Shown piece by piece: positions 11,001 through 20,819 of a stretch of DNA of 64,000 nt. Position 1 is the first letter of the stretch. Each line of letters begins with the position of its first letter. The position numbers and the translations under genes were made by a program. The notes beneath the pieces were generated by a model. It made no database searches. It saw nothing but the letters and a program-made list of their open reading frames with translations, and had not been told where the DNA came from. The stretch is from Hemileia vastatrix (taxonomy: Eukaryota > Basidiomycota > Pucciniomycetes > Pucciniales > Zaghouaniaceae), in assembly GCA_030280995.1 (NCBI GenBank), contig JASXTE010000215.1, positions 1-64,000 of the forward strand, written 5' to 3'.

Positions 11001-12118
11001 TACTACCAGTACTCACCTTATCTTCGACCTCCCAACTCCCCTCTTTTCTACTCTCAGCATCCGGGTCCAGATTGCTAACCCCAGAGATGCCACCTCTACC
11101 ATTGGCATTGCTTTTCCTAGGTTGATTCTTTGCTTGAGATCCGTTATTCGTGGAGATTCTCTTGTCGTTTCTAACTCTATTCTTGCTAAAGGTTTTATAA
11201 CCTTTTCTGATTTCTAAATTGACGCTTGGAGGTAAGATTGAAGAGAGCCAATTTCGAAGAGTCTGAAAAGAACCAAAAGTTAATTTGAAAAGCAAGGGGT
11301 TTTGGAAATGGGTCAAAAAGAAACACCAAAAGATGAGGAAATGGAGTTGAGAAGAATCGAGGACAAAGTAGGCTGCGATCTCTATTGATGCGATTCGCTC
11401 CTGCTCTTCCGTCTTGGGATACTTACGTATAGTTCACTGAGACTTGTCGAGTTTTCGAGAATCTCTTGTACTTTGGAGATTGGAGTCTGGTAAGGATCTA
11501 GGTAGGTGGAAGTGGAAGAAGAAGAAGTGGGATTGTTCTGATATCTTGCTCTCTGAGCTCTCTCTCTGTGATGATCGAAGTAGAAGAAGCGATGAGAAGG
11601 TTCAACCAAGTCAGCTCGATTGTCATTGTATAAGCTCATACAGCTTCCGATGCATTCCAAGTAAGCCTTCTCTTCATCCTCCCATCTCGAACCAACACTT
11701 GTTTCTCGCCACGCTATCTCTTCCCTTTGTCATACTCACGAGCTCAACATCGCAATCAATCTCCAAGTTTGACTTTCTCCCTTCCAAAACCCACTATCGT
11801 CGTCCAGATCATTGATGTCGATGTGATCCAATCTTCCATGGTTGTTAAGGATGGCTTGTTCCTTTGCCAGATCGGTTGCGTTTTGACTTCTGGATCTACA
11901 GAGAGTAGAGAAAGCGTTTGCTATACCTATCTCTGAATCCAATCTCTCGTTTGAATCTGATTGACGAGCTGAAGCTAAGATGGAGGCGTATTGATGGAAG
12001 GAATTGGTTTCTGTAGAAAGAAGAGGAAAGAGAAAGATTAGAGATTTGTCGCTCTTGCTCTCACTTTGTTGAGATGGATATGATATTGTAGTATGTTTCT
12101 TGATTACTCACCATCCAT
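8011..12118 (-). CDS. NUP107: Nucleoporin Nup107/Nup84 of the Y-complex
   Basis: This is a scaffold subunit of the nuclear-pore Y-complex. About 11 exons are seen: 12118..12112, 12010..11740, 11724..11427, 11262..11017, 10946..9889, 9778..9507, 9420..8943, 8823..8781, 8662..8572, 8449..8344 and 8188..8011, giving roughly 1015 residues. Diagnostic segments are YLISLDLNTSLETRRSALLK, AKALQ-type helix ALQIANLVADERYKLYLDF and the C-terminal LRDYLEQVRLAELRSLE before TAG. Most junctions keep frame exactly. Two anomalies exist. Coding changes frame near 10430-10445 with no GT available, compensated at the 11017/10946 junction. Exons 2 and 3 are separated by only 15 bases. It is divergent from the WASP gene over 109 bases. 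Confidence 0.85.
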
Positions 12119-12227
12119 AATGCCCTGCTTTGCTCTGTTGATTGTAGTATGAGATTGAATGAGGATGTGTGTTGAAGGTGAGAAGCTCACTCTCTCACTC
12201 ATCCACCTACGACTGTATCTATCAGAT

Positions 12228-14414
12228 ATGCCATCCTCTTCTACGATAACGACGTCTTCAAAGTCAAAGATCAAGTCATCCTTGCCATCCTCAACCTACA
12301 AAATATTGACTGCAACCGTCATTAGAATCTATTTATCCAGAGGTGCAACTGACAGTTGGAATTACTCTGGCCTAGAAGGCGCAATCGCTTTCGTAAAGGA
12401 TAACTCGAAAAACACTTTTGCTTTCAAATTAATCGATCTCAAGGTGCGTTTCTACTTCTATATGCTCTACTCTATTACTCGGACAAAGAGAGAATCACTG
12501 ATGGATGATCCTTCTGGTCCTTGTCCTTATCTGCCACTCCTTCTCTTTCTTTTCCGGTCGCAGGGAACGAGGGGTATCATTTGGGAACATGAACTCTATA
12601 ATAACTTCGTATTGAATCAGGATAGGACTTTCTTTCATTCTTTTGAAGGTGATGTGAGTTTCAATCATTCATCTCTCACTTCCACATCGGTCTTGGTGGA
12701 GGCCAGACGAAGGTCGACGGAAAGCATCAAGCATCTAGTATCATTCTGCGAGCAAGGATTGGAGATATCTCAGGATAAGCATCTACTGCTTGACCGAATG
12801 GTCGCGTTTAGAAGGGAAAGCTTCACAGAGCACGGCAGAGCCATCAGAATTGCTGCGTAGTTTTCTCCCTCTATTATCCTTTCCCTCGAGTCATCTTGAC
12901 GACCTTCTATGTCATGAAATAGACCTTTTCCTCCATGCTTGAAATCTGGAATTCGGAGCAGAGAATCGAGCAGTCTCTCGTCTGTCAATTCCAATTCTCA
13001 AGATCTATCCCTCCTTGTCCCCTTTCTCCGTGCAATTTCACCATCCTCTCAGGAATGCCTTGTGGCTTTCTCGTATGCAGACGAGGGTGAAGCAAATGAA
13101 GTCTTCAAAAAGGTTCAGAATCGAGCCAAATATGGTGAGTAGAATCGAAACCCAAAGTCTCGTTGCCTTTCTCATCGAGATCTATCTCCCTTTCTTTACT
13201 TCGTCCTTCCACCTTTCCTCTATTTCAATCAATCGATCAAACTCTCTACTTGACTCGATCCTATTTACTGCCAATGCAATCCTCAACCCTCTCTCAAAAT
13301 AGCCAAATCCAAATCATCATCAACCAACACCTCCTCTAATTCCTCCTCTATTCTCTCCTCCAAGAAATCCCACAAGTCCAAGTCTGGAGGAGGATCGATT
13401 TCGAAAATCGACAAATCCCTAATTGGAGCACCACAAAATTTCACTCATGTAGCTCATATGGGTTTCACTTCCGAAGAAGGGTTTTCTTCAAGAGGTGTAG
13501 ATCCATCTTGGCAATCTTTATTGGATCAATTGACAAACATGGGTGTTTCTCAATCTGAAATCCGAAAGAATGAGAAATTCATCAAGGATTTCGTTGGACA
13601 AAGAGGTGGTCCTTCGAAAGCAAATAATGCTCAAGCTCAAAGTGGAACAAAGAAGAAAAAAGTTCCACCTCCTGCTCCTAGTAGGAATACTACTACTACT
13701 AGGAAACCAGCTCCTCCTCCTCCTGCTCCTAGAGGTTCTGGAATTGGAAGTATGAAGAATAGTAATAGTAATTCTTCTTCGACGAGTTCGAATGTACCTC
13801 CTCCTCCTCCACCACCTCCTCCTTCAAGAACTTCAGCTTTATCTTCTGGTCCTCCCCCTCCCCCTCCTCCACCACCTTCTAGACCTGGAAACTCTTCAGC
13901 TCCTCCTCCACCACCAGTGAGTACTTTCATACGAATGCTAATCTAGTTTCAGCATCGTCTTCTCTATCTCTTCGACTTGGATTTTAACTTTTAACACTTT
14001 TCTCTTTCTCTTCTCTTCTTCTTCCAGCCACCACCAGCACCACCAGCTCGAGGAGGAGGAGGAGGAGGAGGTGGTCCACCACCTCCTCCGCCACCACCTC
14101 CAGTAGCAGCTGCAAATCTCCCACCACCACAAGATGGTAGAGCGAATCTTTTGGCTTCGATTCAAGGGAAATCAATCGCAAATCTTAAAAAGACTGATCC
14201 AAATTCATCTCCTTCTACCTCTACTGCCGCTGCTGTTGGATTAGGAGCTGGAGCTGGTGCAGGTGCTGCAATGGCTGCTTCTTCGCCGGGAGCGGGAGAG
14301 GAAGAAGCTGGAGGAGGAGGAGATTTGGCAAGCGCTTTGGCTGCTGCTTTGAATCAGAGGAAGGGAAATATGGGTGATTCGGATGAGGAAGAGGAAAGTG
14401 ATGATGATTGGTAG
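12228..14414 (+). CDS. WSP1: WASP/Las17 homologue, Arp2/3 activator
   Basis: Wiskott-Aldrich-syndrome-type protein that activates the Arp2/3 complex to nucleate actin, for example at endocytic patches. Five exons (12228..12443, 12564..12653, 13053..13134, 13303..13916, 14028..14414) give 462 residues with intact frame. Residues 1-130 form a WH1/EVH1 domain (YKILTATVIRIY, GIIWEHELYNNFVLNQDRTF, CLVAFSYADEGEANEVFKK). KSLIGAPQNFTHVAHMGFT marks a CRIB/GBD-like segment. A long proline-rich stretch with many PPPPP runs follows. Near the end come the WH2/verprolin helix LLASIQGKSIANLKKT and the acidic tail DSDEEEESDDDW with the terminal Trp that contacts Arp2/3. Intron 2 is unusually long at 399 bases. 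Confidence 0.93.
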
Positions 14415-15123
14415 AATGTTTCTTTTGGAATGTTATTGCAAAGTCGATTGGAGGTAAGAGGTCGAATGAAATAACGAGGACCTTCTGTAGAAGATGTTCA
14501 GACTCATGTCGTACAAAATTGTAAATAGAACAAAGAAGACCCTTTTTTCTTCTCGTTTCTCATTCTCATTCGATCAAACTATCTGTTTTTATTCGCAAGA
14601 TCTTTGATTCTGCTCTTCCTTCAGCCTATCGATAGAAAATCAATATCTCGTCACGACGGTCTGTTGAGTGAAGAAGCTCGAGCCTCGAGACCTTTGTTGA
14701 TCGCCATCTAGCAACGACGCCTTGAGTCCCCGAGCCCTGGTCAAACGAGTACAAATTGTGGGTCGATCAGAGGTCCTTGAAAGGGGAATTGATTGGAGGA
14801 GTCCGAGACGGAGTTCGAGATTCTATTTTACGCAACCCACGCCCTTTGGGAGAGTCTACATTTTCATCTCAAGACAGGAGGGTACTTCAAATTAGAAGTC
14901 GTGCTTTGAGCCTCCCAAACTGTTCAAAAAAGGTATAAAAGGGTGGCCAGAAAAGCCTTTGCTGAGAGGTCTCTTTTCCCTTCCCCTCTCTCTTCATCCG
15001 TCTCGTCCCTCGTTTTCTTCCAAGCCTCAATTTATAGAGAACAGATATTTTTCCATCTACTGCACACTTATGAATCCTATCATCTATTCCAACCCTCCTC
15101 CACCTCTAATGTCAAGAAAGCAA
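14415..15123. other. Intergenic region with promoter of tetraspan gene A
   Basis: No coding segment recognised. It contains the 3' region of the WASP gene and then a TATA element near 14934. The pyrimidine-rich leader from about 14975 is matched, with drift, by sequence upstream of the tandem copy at 16500-16690. Confidence 0.4.
14933..14940 (+). promoter_or_regulatory. TATA box of tetraspan gene A
   Basis: The octamer TATAAAAG lies 184 bases upstream of the ATG at 15124. The duplicated copy has the related CATAAAAAG at about 16501, a similar distance (about 190 bases) from its ATG, so the element belonged to the ancestral duplicated unit. Confidence 0.5.
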
Positions 15124-15824
15124 ATGAAGTTGAAAGCTCTCTGTTCACCCGGAAGAGAGACTCAAGTCCTCACTTGGATCTACATGATTCAACTCATCTT
15201 GATCTCGGCCGTCTCAGGAATGGCAGGATACAGAATCATTGCTCCTGATGCAATCAAAAGAGGTCCTATAGGTTTGATCATTGGTGTGGTGAGTTGAAAC
15301 AATTGTGTTTCCTATAGACGTCGAGCGCTCAAACGAAATCTGATCCCAAAAGAGACGTCTCATTTCTGTTGATCTCGTTTCTCTCCAATCATATAGGCGA
15401 CTTTGGCGAACTTTTTCATACAATATATTCTTCTCACTACCCGCGTCAAGTTCTTCAAAAGATGGGCGACTTAAGGGCTTTTGTAATTCTCAACGTCATC
15501 ACCTGCATCGCTTGGGCCTTGGATGGTGGATTTACAGTGGTAAATTTGGGCGTAGAAGGTTGCAAGCCTGGTAGCGATTGTGCTTTGACTGGTGTCACTT
15601 TGGGTTTAATAGCTCCGGTGCTGTGAGTCAAAAGAACAGCTTTCTCTTTCGCCTGTTGACGCGCAAACTAAATAGCTCATTCTCTTTCCCACTTTGTTTC
15701 CCCCTTTCTTTCCAGTCTTCTATCGATGTTTGCAGCTTATTTCTCGACTCATCAGCTTTCAAACTCTAAAGTCGTTGGAAATTGTCCTCCGGAAGATGCT
15801 CATATCCTCCCTATCAAGGACTGA
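15124..15824 (+). pseudogene. Four-helix membrane protein, copy A (one-base deletion)
   Basis: This is the upstream copy of a tandem pair. Exons are 15124..15288, 15397..15622 and 15716..15824. The product has about four hydrophobic helices (WIYMIQLILISAVSGMAGY, IQYILLTTRV, FVILNVITCIAWALDGGFTV and GVTLGLIAPVLLLSMFAAYF). A loop carries two Cys (EGCKPGSDC) between helices 3 and 4, the layout of fungal MARVEL-like proteins. Exon 2 is 226 bases against 227 in copy B. The sequence GCGACTTAAGG replaces GCGAACTTAAAGG, so one A is lost and translation stops at TAA just after FFKRWAT. Downstream of the gap the frame is still open and similar to copy B, so this is either a very recent pseudogene or a sequence error. 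Confidence 0.7.
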
Positions 15825-16134
15825 AGTCGCGCCTTTGCTCTCACTCTCGCTAAACAGTTTTTATGTCTCTCGTGCTTCGTGGTCACTATGTCATCCTTCC
15901 TTCCGTGTTTCTCTTTCTTTTCTAATGTAGGGGTTACAGCTTCTCTTTGCTTTTTGAGAAGACAGTCTCTTAGTCAAAGGGTTTCCTCAGTAATTTGCAG
16001 TCCATTCGCGAGCGTCAGTCTGATCAACGCTTTACACTCGAAACCTCAAGGAAAAACTTCTCCATACAATAAACATGCAGGGCATCAAAAGCTTTCGTTT
16101 CAAGTCAAGTGAATCTTGTCTACAGAACGCTTCT

Positions 16135-16195
16135 TCTTACCATTCAAATTGAATAGTAATATCTTTCGTTCTCAGAACATCTTTTCCTTCTCGAA
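16135..16195 (-). pseudogene. Truncated remnant of the NIF/FCP1-like gene 3' end
   Basis: Read on the minus strand this gives EGKDVLRTKDITIQFE, against EGKEVLRTKGIAIQF and then stop at the end of the intact gene (17721 onward). Flanking non-coding sequence on the stop side also matches (TTCTTCTTACCATTCAAA). Upstream of GAAGGAAAAG the similarity ends at once. It is a by-product of the tandem duplication that created the two tetraspan genes and cannot encode a protein by itself. Confidence 0.65.
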
Positions 16196-16695
16196 GTCGA
16201 AAACGTAGAGGAGATAGATTCGGTGCCTTTCATCCGCTCCGCAGTCTCGGATTTTAGAAAAAGTGAGGCGTATATAGACAAAAAAAAAGAGGCGTTCATA
16301 CTCATGAGAGCCTCTGGAATTTGAAGATGATCGCGATGGTCCGATGGAAAAGATCAAAGACTGACCTCATCGATCATCTTTGTTCGAGTGCGAGAACCTG
16401 GTATCGCACAGTCCTTCTCCTCCCGGGCTGCCTATCCATAGGAATTCTGACTAGACATCTCAAGCTGCGCTTGTATTATTCAGATAGGAACAATGAAGTG
16501 CATAAAAAGGTCAGAGGGAGATCAGCTACCACTTGCCTTCCTTCTCCAATCATTCATTCACTTCATTTCCACTCTCGCCTCTCGCTTTCTTCTAAGCCTC
16601 AGCCTCTAAACAATCAGATATCTCTGTAGCCATCTAATAAGTCTGAGCTAGACAGCTCACTCGAAATCTCAATACCTCTAACCTCAAGCAAGCAA

Positions 16696-17396
16696 ATGAA
16701 GCTGAAGGCTTTCTGTTCTTCTGAACGAGAGACTCAAGTGCTCAATTGGATCTACATCATTCTTCTCATCTTGATCACGGGTGTCTCGGGGATAGCAGGA
16801 TATAGATTGATCACAGATGAAATCATCAAAAGGAGTCCATCTGGGTTGAATCTGGGTGTGGTGAGTTGAGAATACATTTCCGTAGAATTCGAGCGCTCAA
16901 ATGTTGTCTCACATGAATGGTCTCCGATCTGTGTTGCTTTTCTTGTTTCCGTCAATTCGCCTAGGCGTCTTTGGTAAACGTATTTATTCAATATATTGTG
17001 CTTACTACTAAGGTCAAGTTCTTCAAAAAGTGGGCGAACTTAAAGGCTTACTTCATTCTCAACATCGTGTCCTGCGTGGCTTGGGCTGTAGCTGGTGGGT
17101 TTACGACAATAAACTTGGCCGTAGAAAATTGCAAGACTGGTAGCGATTGCACCTTGACTGGGACCATCCTGGGATTGATAGGCTTGGTACTGTAAGTCAA
17201 AGGAGTTAGCTCCTTTTTCACCTTTGTCCGTTGACGTGCCACTCAAGCTCAATCTTTCACTGCTCCCAATTCTCCTGCCCTTTCTAGTCTCCTTTCCATT
17301 TCAGCAGCTTACCTCTCGGCTATTCAGTTCTTGAACGCTAACTCAACTGGAGTTCGTCGTCCAGAAGTTGCTCGTATGCTCCCTACCCACAACTGA
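16696..17396 (+). CDS. Four-helix membrane protein, copy B (intact)
   Basis: Exons 16696..16860, 16965..17191 and 17288..17396 give 166 residues. Four hydrophobic segments are visible: about residues 17-37 (WIYIILLILITGVSGIAGY), 56-75 (ASLVNVFIQYIVLTTKV), 83-105 (AYFILNIVSCVAWAVAGGFT) and 121-145 (LTGTILGLIGLVLLLSISAA). A Cys pair in the third loop (ENCKTGSDC) could be disulfide-bonded. The arrangement resembles MARVEL-domain membrane proteins of fungi; the exact family is inferred from topology only. The start was chosen because MKLKA aligns with the same codons in copy A. The two genes share intron positions and phases and are about 60 percent alike, so they are tandem paralogues. Confidence 0.75.
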
Positions 17397-17720
17397 TCGT
17401 CGCATTCTTCGCTCATTCTCGCTAGTCCTCGAAATGTAAATAGCCTCTCCATCTCTTGCCTCTCTTATTTACTCCTCCACGTAGTCTTGGTTCATGCTGC
17501 TTCATAGTCTTTGAAAAGAAACAATCTTATCATTTTACCTTCTCCATCCTTGAGATGGGCTCTTCTAGTCACAAAGAACGAGATTGTGAGCGTTGAATTC
17601 TCTCTTCCACTCAGATTTCAAATTGACTTTCATATCACATGTACAAGATAAGGACTCGTTAGCGAACATTCTCGTTTCACGTCAGACGAGTCTTCTCTAC
17701 AGACCGCTTCTTCTTACCAT
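17397..17720. other. Convergent intergenic region
   Basis: Lies between the stop of tetraspan copy B and the stop of the NIF-like gene. No coding segment or clear terminator seen; its right half is the duplicated block also present at about 16075-16135. Confidence 0.4.
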
Positions 17721-19015
17721 TCAAAACTGAATAGCAATCCCTTTCGTTCTCAAAACTTCTTTTCCTTCTTGCGCCCACTCTTCACAAGTCTTTCCCTTTC
17801 CAACGCTTTCTATTCTTTCATTCTGCTTCGAGTTCTCGCTAACTCCAAATTCTCCTAAACCACCGCTCTTGATCCAAGCTGATACATTCTTTTGATATCT
17901 AGCCTCTTCTAAGATGGCGATGAGTTGAAGTAGAACATCGTCTTGCGCTTCCAAGCCTTCGGGATCTCCTTTGTCGTTGTTCTCGTCATTGAATTCAGAC
18001 GTGGATCCTTTTTGACCTTCGGTTTGAGGATGGGACTTTCTATACTTAGACGCTAGATTTGCTGCTTGCTCGTCGAATTCTGGAACCAGAAGAACGTTGA
18101 AAGGTTGAGCGTGGATATCTGCGGCATCGTCGATCACTTGGAGAGTGTTGTGAGGGCCGAATGGCACTACCGAGTGGCGAAATGAAAGTGTCGAAGACTG
18201 TTCAGCATTTACACACGGCTCGTAACGAAGAGACAGACCAGACAAAAGAGCGTCTTAAACTCACCTTGAACGCATTCTTCGAGTCGACCCCCTCTCGATT
18301 TCTCTTTAGCGAATCTTTTTCCCGCATCCAACAAGCTCTCATCTCCAGTGTTCAGTGGTCTCCAAAGGATCTCTAGATCTTTCCAGCTTGGAGTTTTGAA
18401 CTTGTAGCTCGCCGTGCCCTCAGGCTGGAGAGTTTTTCTGTCGTAGACTCTTAACAGATGAGATGAGAGAGGTTGAAGAGGTGAAGAGGAAGAAGCTTTA
18501 GATCTCTCACGAGGCTCATAAGCATTCCCAAAGATGGAGGTCAGATTGGAATTGACGTTGTGAACTTGAGCTGCTGTCCAAATCAGTAAATGATAAGGTG
18601 CGTTGATGATTTGAGGTAACGGAATCTCTTCTTTCTTCTTCGTTTCTTCATCTTCGGCTTCCACTTGAAAGAACTCTTCTTTATCTTTCATTCTCGTCTC
18701 CGTCCAGAACTGCTTTCCATAAGGTCTACCACTGAAAGGACCAGCTTTGTCGACGTCATTTGGTGTAACTTTTTTGTCGAAGCAAGACGTTTGAGCGCCT
18801 AGACAGTAAGCCAAAAAGCTAAAGAGATAAGGTCTTTCGACAATTGGTCGTGTGCGATTCTTGAAATTCCCTGGAAGAGGTCTTTGACGATGGACTAGTA
18901 TTCCTCCAGTCCCTAGAACCAAAAGCTTTGGGGGAGGATTCGTCTCGTACTGACTTGGTAGAGTGTCGGATTGAGCTAGGTAGGTGGGTCTTGGCTTGGG
19001 TCTATTTGAGTTCAT
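17721..19015 (-). CDS. NIF/FCP1-type HAD-domain protein lacking the catalytic motif (pseudophosphatase)
   Basis: Exons 19015..18265 and 18166..17721 (donor GTGAGT, acceptor GGTAG) give 398 residues. The order of motifs is that of NLI-interacting-factor/FCP1 homology phosphatases: LLVLGTGGILVHR at residues 31-43 where active members have LLVLDLNGTLLHR, then RPYLFSFLAYCLG, and HLLIWTAAQVHNVNSNL, the equivalent of the VWSSA motif. In the first motif both acidic/Asn positions and the Thr of DxDGT are replaced, so phosphoryl transfer should be impossible. The frame is intact and the gene looks maintained, suggesting a binding or scaffold role. The C-terminal half is charged and variable. The gene's 3' end was copied into the tetraspan duplication to its left. 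Confidence 0.7.
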
Positions 19016-19322
19016 GATGAAGTGAAGAAGTAGTAGAGAAGGGTAAAGCTAGAAAATAATTGAGTGGTCTTATCAAAGACGGTTGCGCAGGTCACAAGCA
19101 TTGTGCGCGTTCAATTCAACGATCGACAGAGGACAACGAGTGAGGTGGAAAGATCAAAGGACATTAAATTTCACATAGACTTGCACAAGAGAAGAACAGT
19201 CAAGTCATCTGTAATTGTGCAAAAGTTTGGAGAATTTACAAATTCAACTGAAAAACGAATCGTCCGAACGTAGACCTCGTTCTACTTAACCTCTCACGTC
19301 TCTTATTCTATTTTTTGCAACC
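19016..19322. other. Intergenic region, promoter of the NIF-like gene
   Basis: Lies between the start of the NIF-like gene and the stop of the FSH gene, both on the minus strand. No conserved coding or RNA feature recognised. Confidence 0.4.
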
Positions 19323-20819
19323 TCATAACCTCGCTCTAAGTTTACCATCTCCAACTTCTCCTTCTTTAATTCTTTGCTTCTCGTTGTTCGCTTTTGACTT
19401 TCGAACACCCGTATCCAACGGTAGACTACTCTTCGGCAGTCCTCTTTTGATCTCTTCCAAATCCTTGGATCCTACGACACCGTTGACCGTCTTGAGCCAA
19501 TCAACGTAGAACTTGAGCCATTCTTCTTTGAGATAGATCTCGTGACCTCCAGGATGAACAGTGCACAATTCGACTCCGACAGTCTTCAAAGCGAGACTAG
19601 ACATCATGAAGATTGGGATCGAGTTGTCAGTAGAGCCCCAAGTCGATAGAGAGTGAACTGAAGATCCTCCTTTTGGTACTCGATCGAAGTTGCCATTTGA
19701 ATGATCACTGTAGAGCCTCAGAGTTCCAGGACTTGACAAAGGTGGGAACAAGCCAGCGAACCTCATCGTATTCTTCTCGATGAATTGTATCGCCGAAAAA
19801 GTCAAAAGAAACTTGAAAGGAGGTTGATTGGATGGGAATGGCTGGAATGCAGGTTGCTGGAATGGAGTAGCCTGCGAATGTGAGAGAAGAGATTGCACGC
19901 ACCAGGCTACTCGAGGCGAAGAAAGTGTGAGAGAGAGTAGCGAAGATTTGAGAACAATGTGACCGAGAAGCAGAAGACAGACAAAGGAGTCGATAAGCAT
20001 GTGGATTTCAAAAAAGTCGATGAACTTACCAAATTGGCCTCCGATACTGAATCCGATGCATCCATCGAACTGTACGCAGCGCAAGCGACAACGAAAGCAG
20101 AGAGAATGAGAGATCGTCAGACAGGGCCTAAAAGTCTTTTCAAAGATTCTCTTCTCTACTTCACTTACTGGACCTTGCTCTCTCAAGACTTTCGCAATCA
20201 ACTTGAAACTAGCACTATAACCAATCCATTCGCCTTTTCCCTTCCAACCTTCACCTTGGATACTCCAGCTTCTTGGAAACTTCTTTTTCCTTCCGATCAG
20301 AGATTCCAGTTTACTCCATAAGAATTCCTGGTTCTCGATTTTCCCTCCTTGTGACAGTTTCTCATCTTCGTAGATCTCTTTGACTTCGGGAGAAGAGTCG
20401 ATCAACTGTTGGGTAGTGGCAAGATACGAGTTCATCACTTGAGCCCATTCTCCATCTGACCATTTCGACTCTCTTTTGGAATCCGCTTCGAGCTCCACTT
20501 GAGCCGCCATCTGAACTGAAATTGCTTGAATGGCTAGAGAAAGAGATTTCAATTTCTCCTTTTTGGTCTTCTCTTGTTCTGCAGAGACGGATTGAGGTGA
20601 AGATTTGGTAGAGGACAAAGACGAGACTTCTTGAGTGTTTCCCAAACCCATATAATCGAAGATTTTCAGACCCGGCATTGCATTTGGAGCATCTGGAGCT
20701 ATAAATTGCCAGTTCGAAGGTAATGACTTGCTGATTGGATGTAGTTGTTTCAACAGTTCATTCCCAGTCTGACCGAGTCCATGGAGGCAAAGAATCTTTT
20801 TAGGAGGCGAATGGGACAT
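19323..20819 (-). CDS. FSH1: FSH1-family serine hydrolase
   Basis: Exons 20819..20169, 20069..20030 and 19906..19323 give 424 residues with all phases consistent. The N-terminus KILCLHGLGQTGNELLKQ is the family's oxyanion/first-strand motif. The tiny second exon encodes FDGCIGFSIGG with the nucleophile elbow GFSIG. The C-terminal third holds VELCTVHPGGHEIYLKEEW with the catalytic His. The family removes acyl groups as an alpha/beta hydrolase; fungal relatives sit in metabolism and secondary-metabolite clusters. The protein is longer than the usual 240-280 residues because of a charged insertion of roughly 100 residues (LSSTKSSPQSVSAEQEK onward) after the first domain strands. The ATG at 20819 is preferred because it lies directly before the conserved start. 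Confidence 0.8.
   Translation of the reverse strand: MSHSPPKKILCLHGLGQTGNELLKQLHPISKSLPSNWQFIAPDAPNAMPGLKIFDYMGLGNTQEVSSLSSTKSSPQSVSAEQEKTKKEKLKSLSLAIQAISVQMAAQVELEADSKRESKWSDGEWAQVMNSYLATTQQLIDSSPEVKEIYEDEKLSQGGKIENQEFLWSKLESLIGRKKKFPRSWSIQGEGWKGKGEWIGYSASFKLIAKVLREQGPVSEVEKRIFEKTFRPCLTISHSLCFRCRLRCVQFDGCIGFSIGGQFGKFIDFFEIHMLIDSFVCLLLLGHIVLKSSLLSLTLSSPRVAWCVQSLLSHSQATPFQQPAFQPFPSNQPPFKFLLTFSAIQFIEKNTMRFAGLFPPLSSPGTLRLYSDHSNGNFDRVPKGGSSVHSLSTWGSTDNSIPIFMMSSLALKTVGVELCTVHPGGHEIYLKEEWLKFYVDWLKTVNGVVGSKDLEEIKRGLPKSSLPLDTGVRKSKANNEKQRIKEGEVGDGKLRARL

Larger units (their letters stand above)
14940..17770. repeat. Tandem segmental duplication (unit about 1.3 kb)
   Basis: Two diverged copies of one block, about 14930-16195 and 16495-17770. 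Each holds a TATA-like element, a pyrimidine-rich leader, a three-exon membrane-protein gene with identical intron phases, and then the 3' end of a minus-strand NIF-like gene starting at CTTACCATTCAAA. In the right copy the NIF-like gene is complete; in the left only its last 20 or so codons remain. The homology breaks sharply at about 16195, marking the duplication boundary. Confidence 0.7.

Noticed and set aside
13637..14181. Minus-strand Gly- and Trp-rich frames
   Set aside because: Shadows of the poly-proline coding of the WASP gene.
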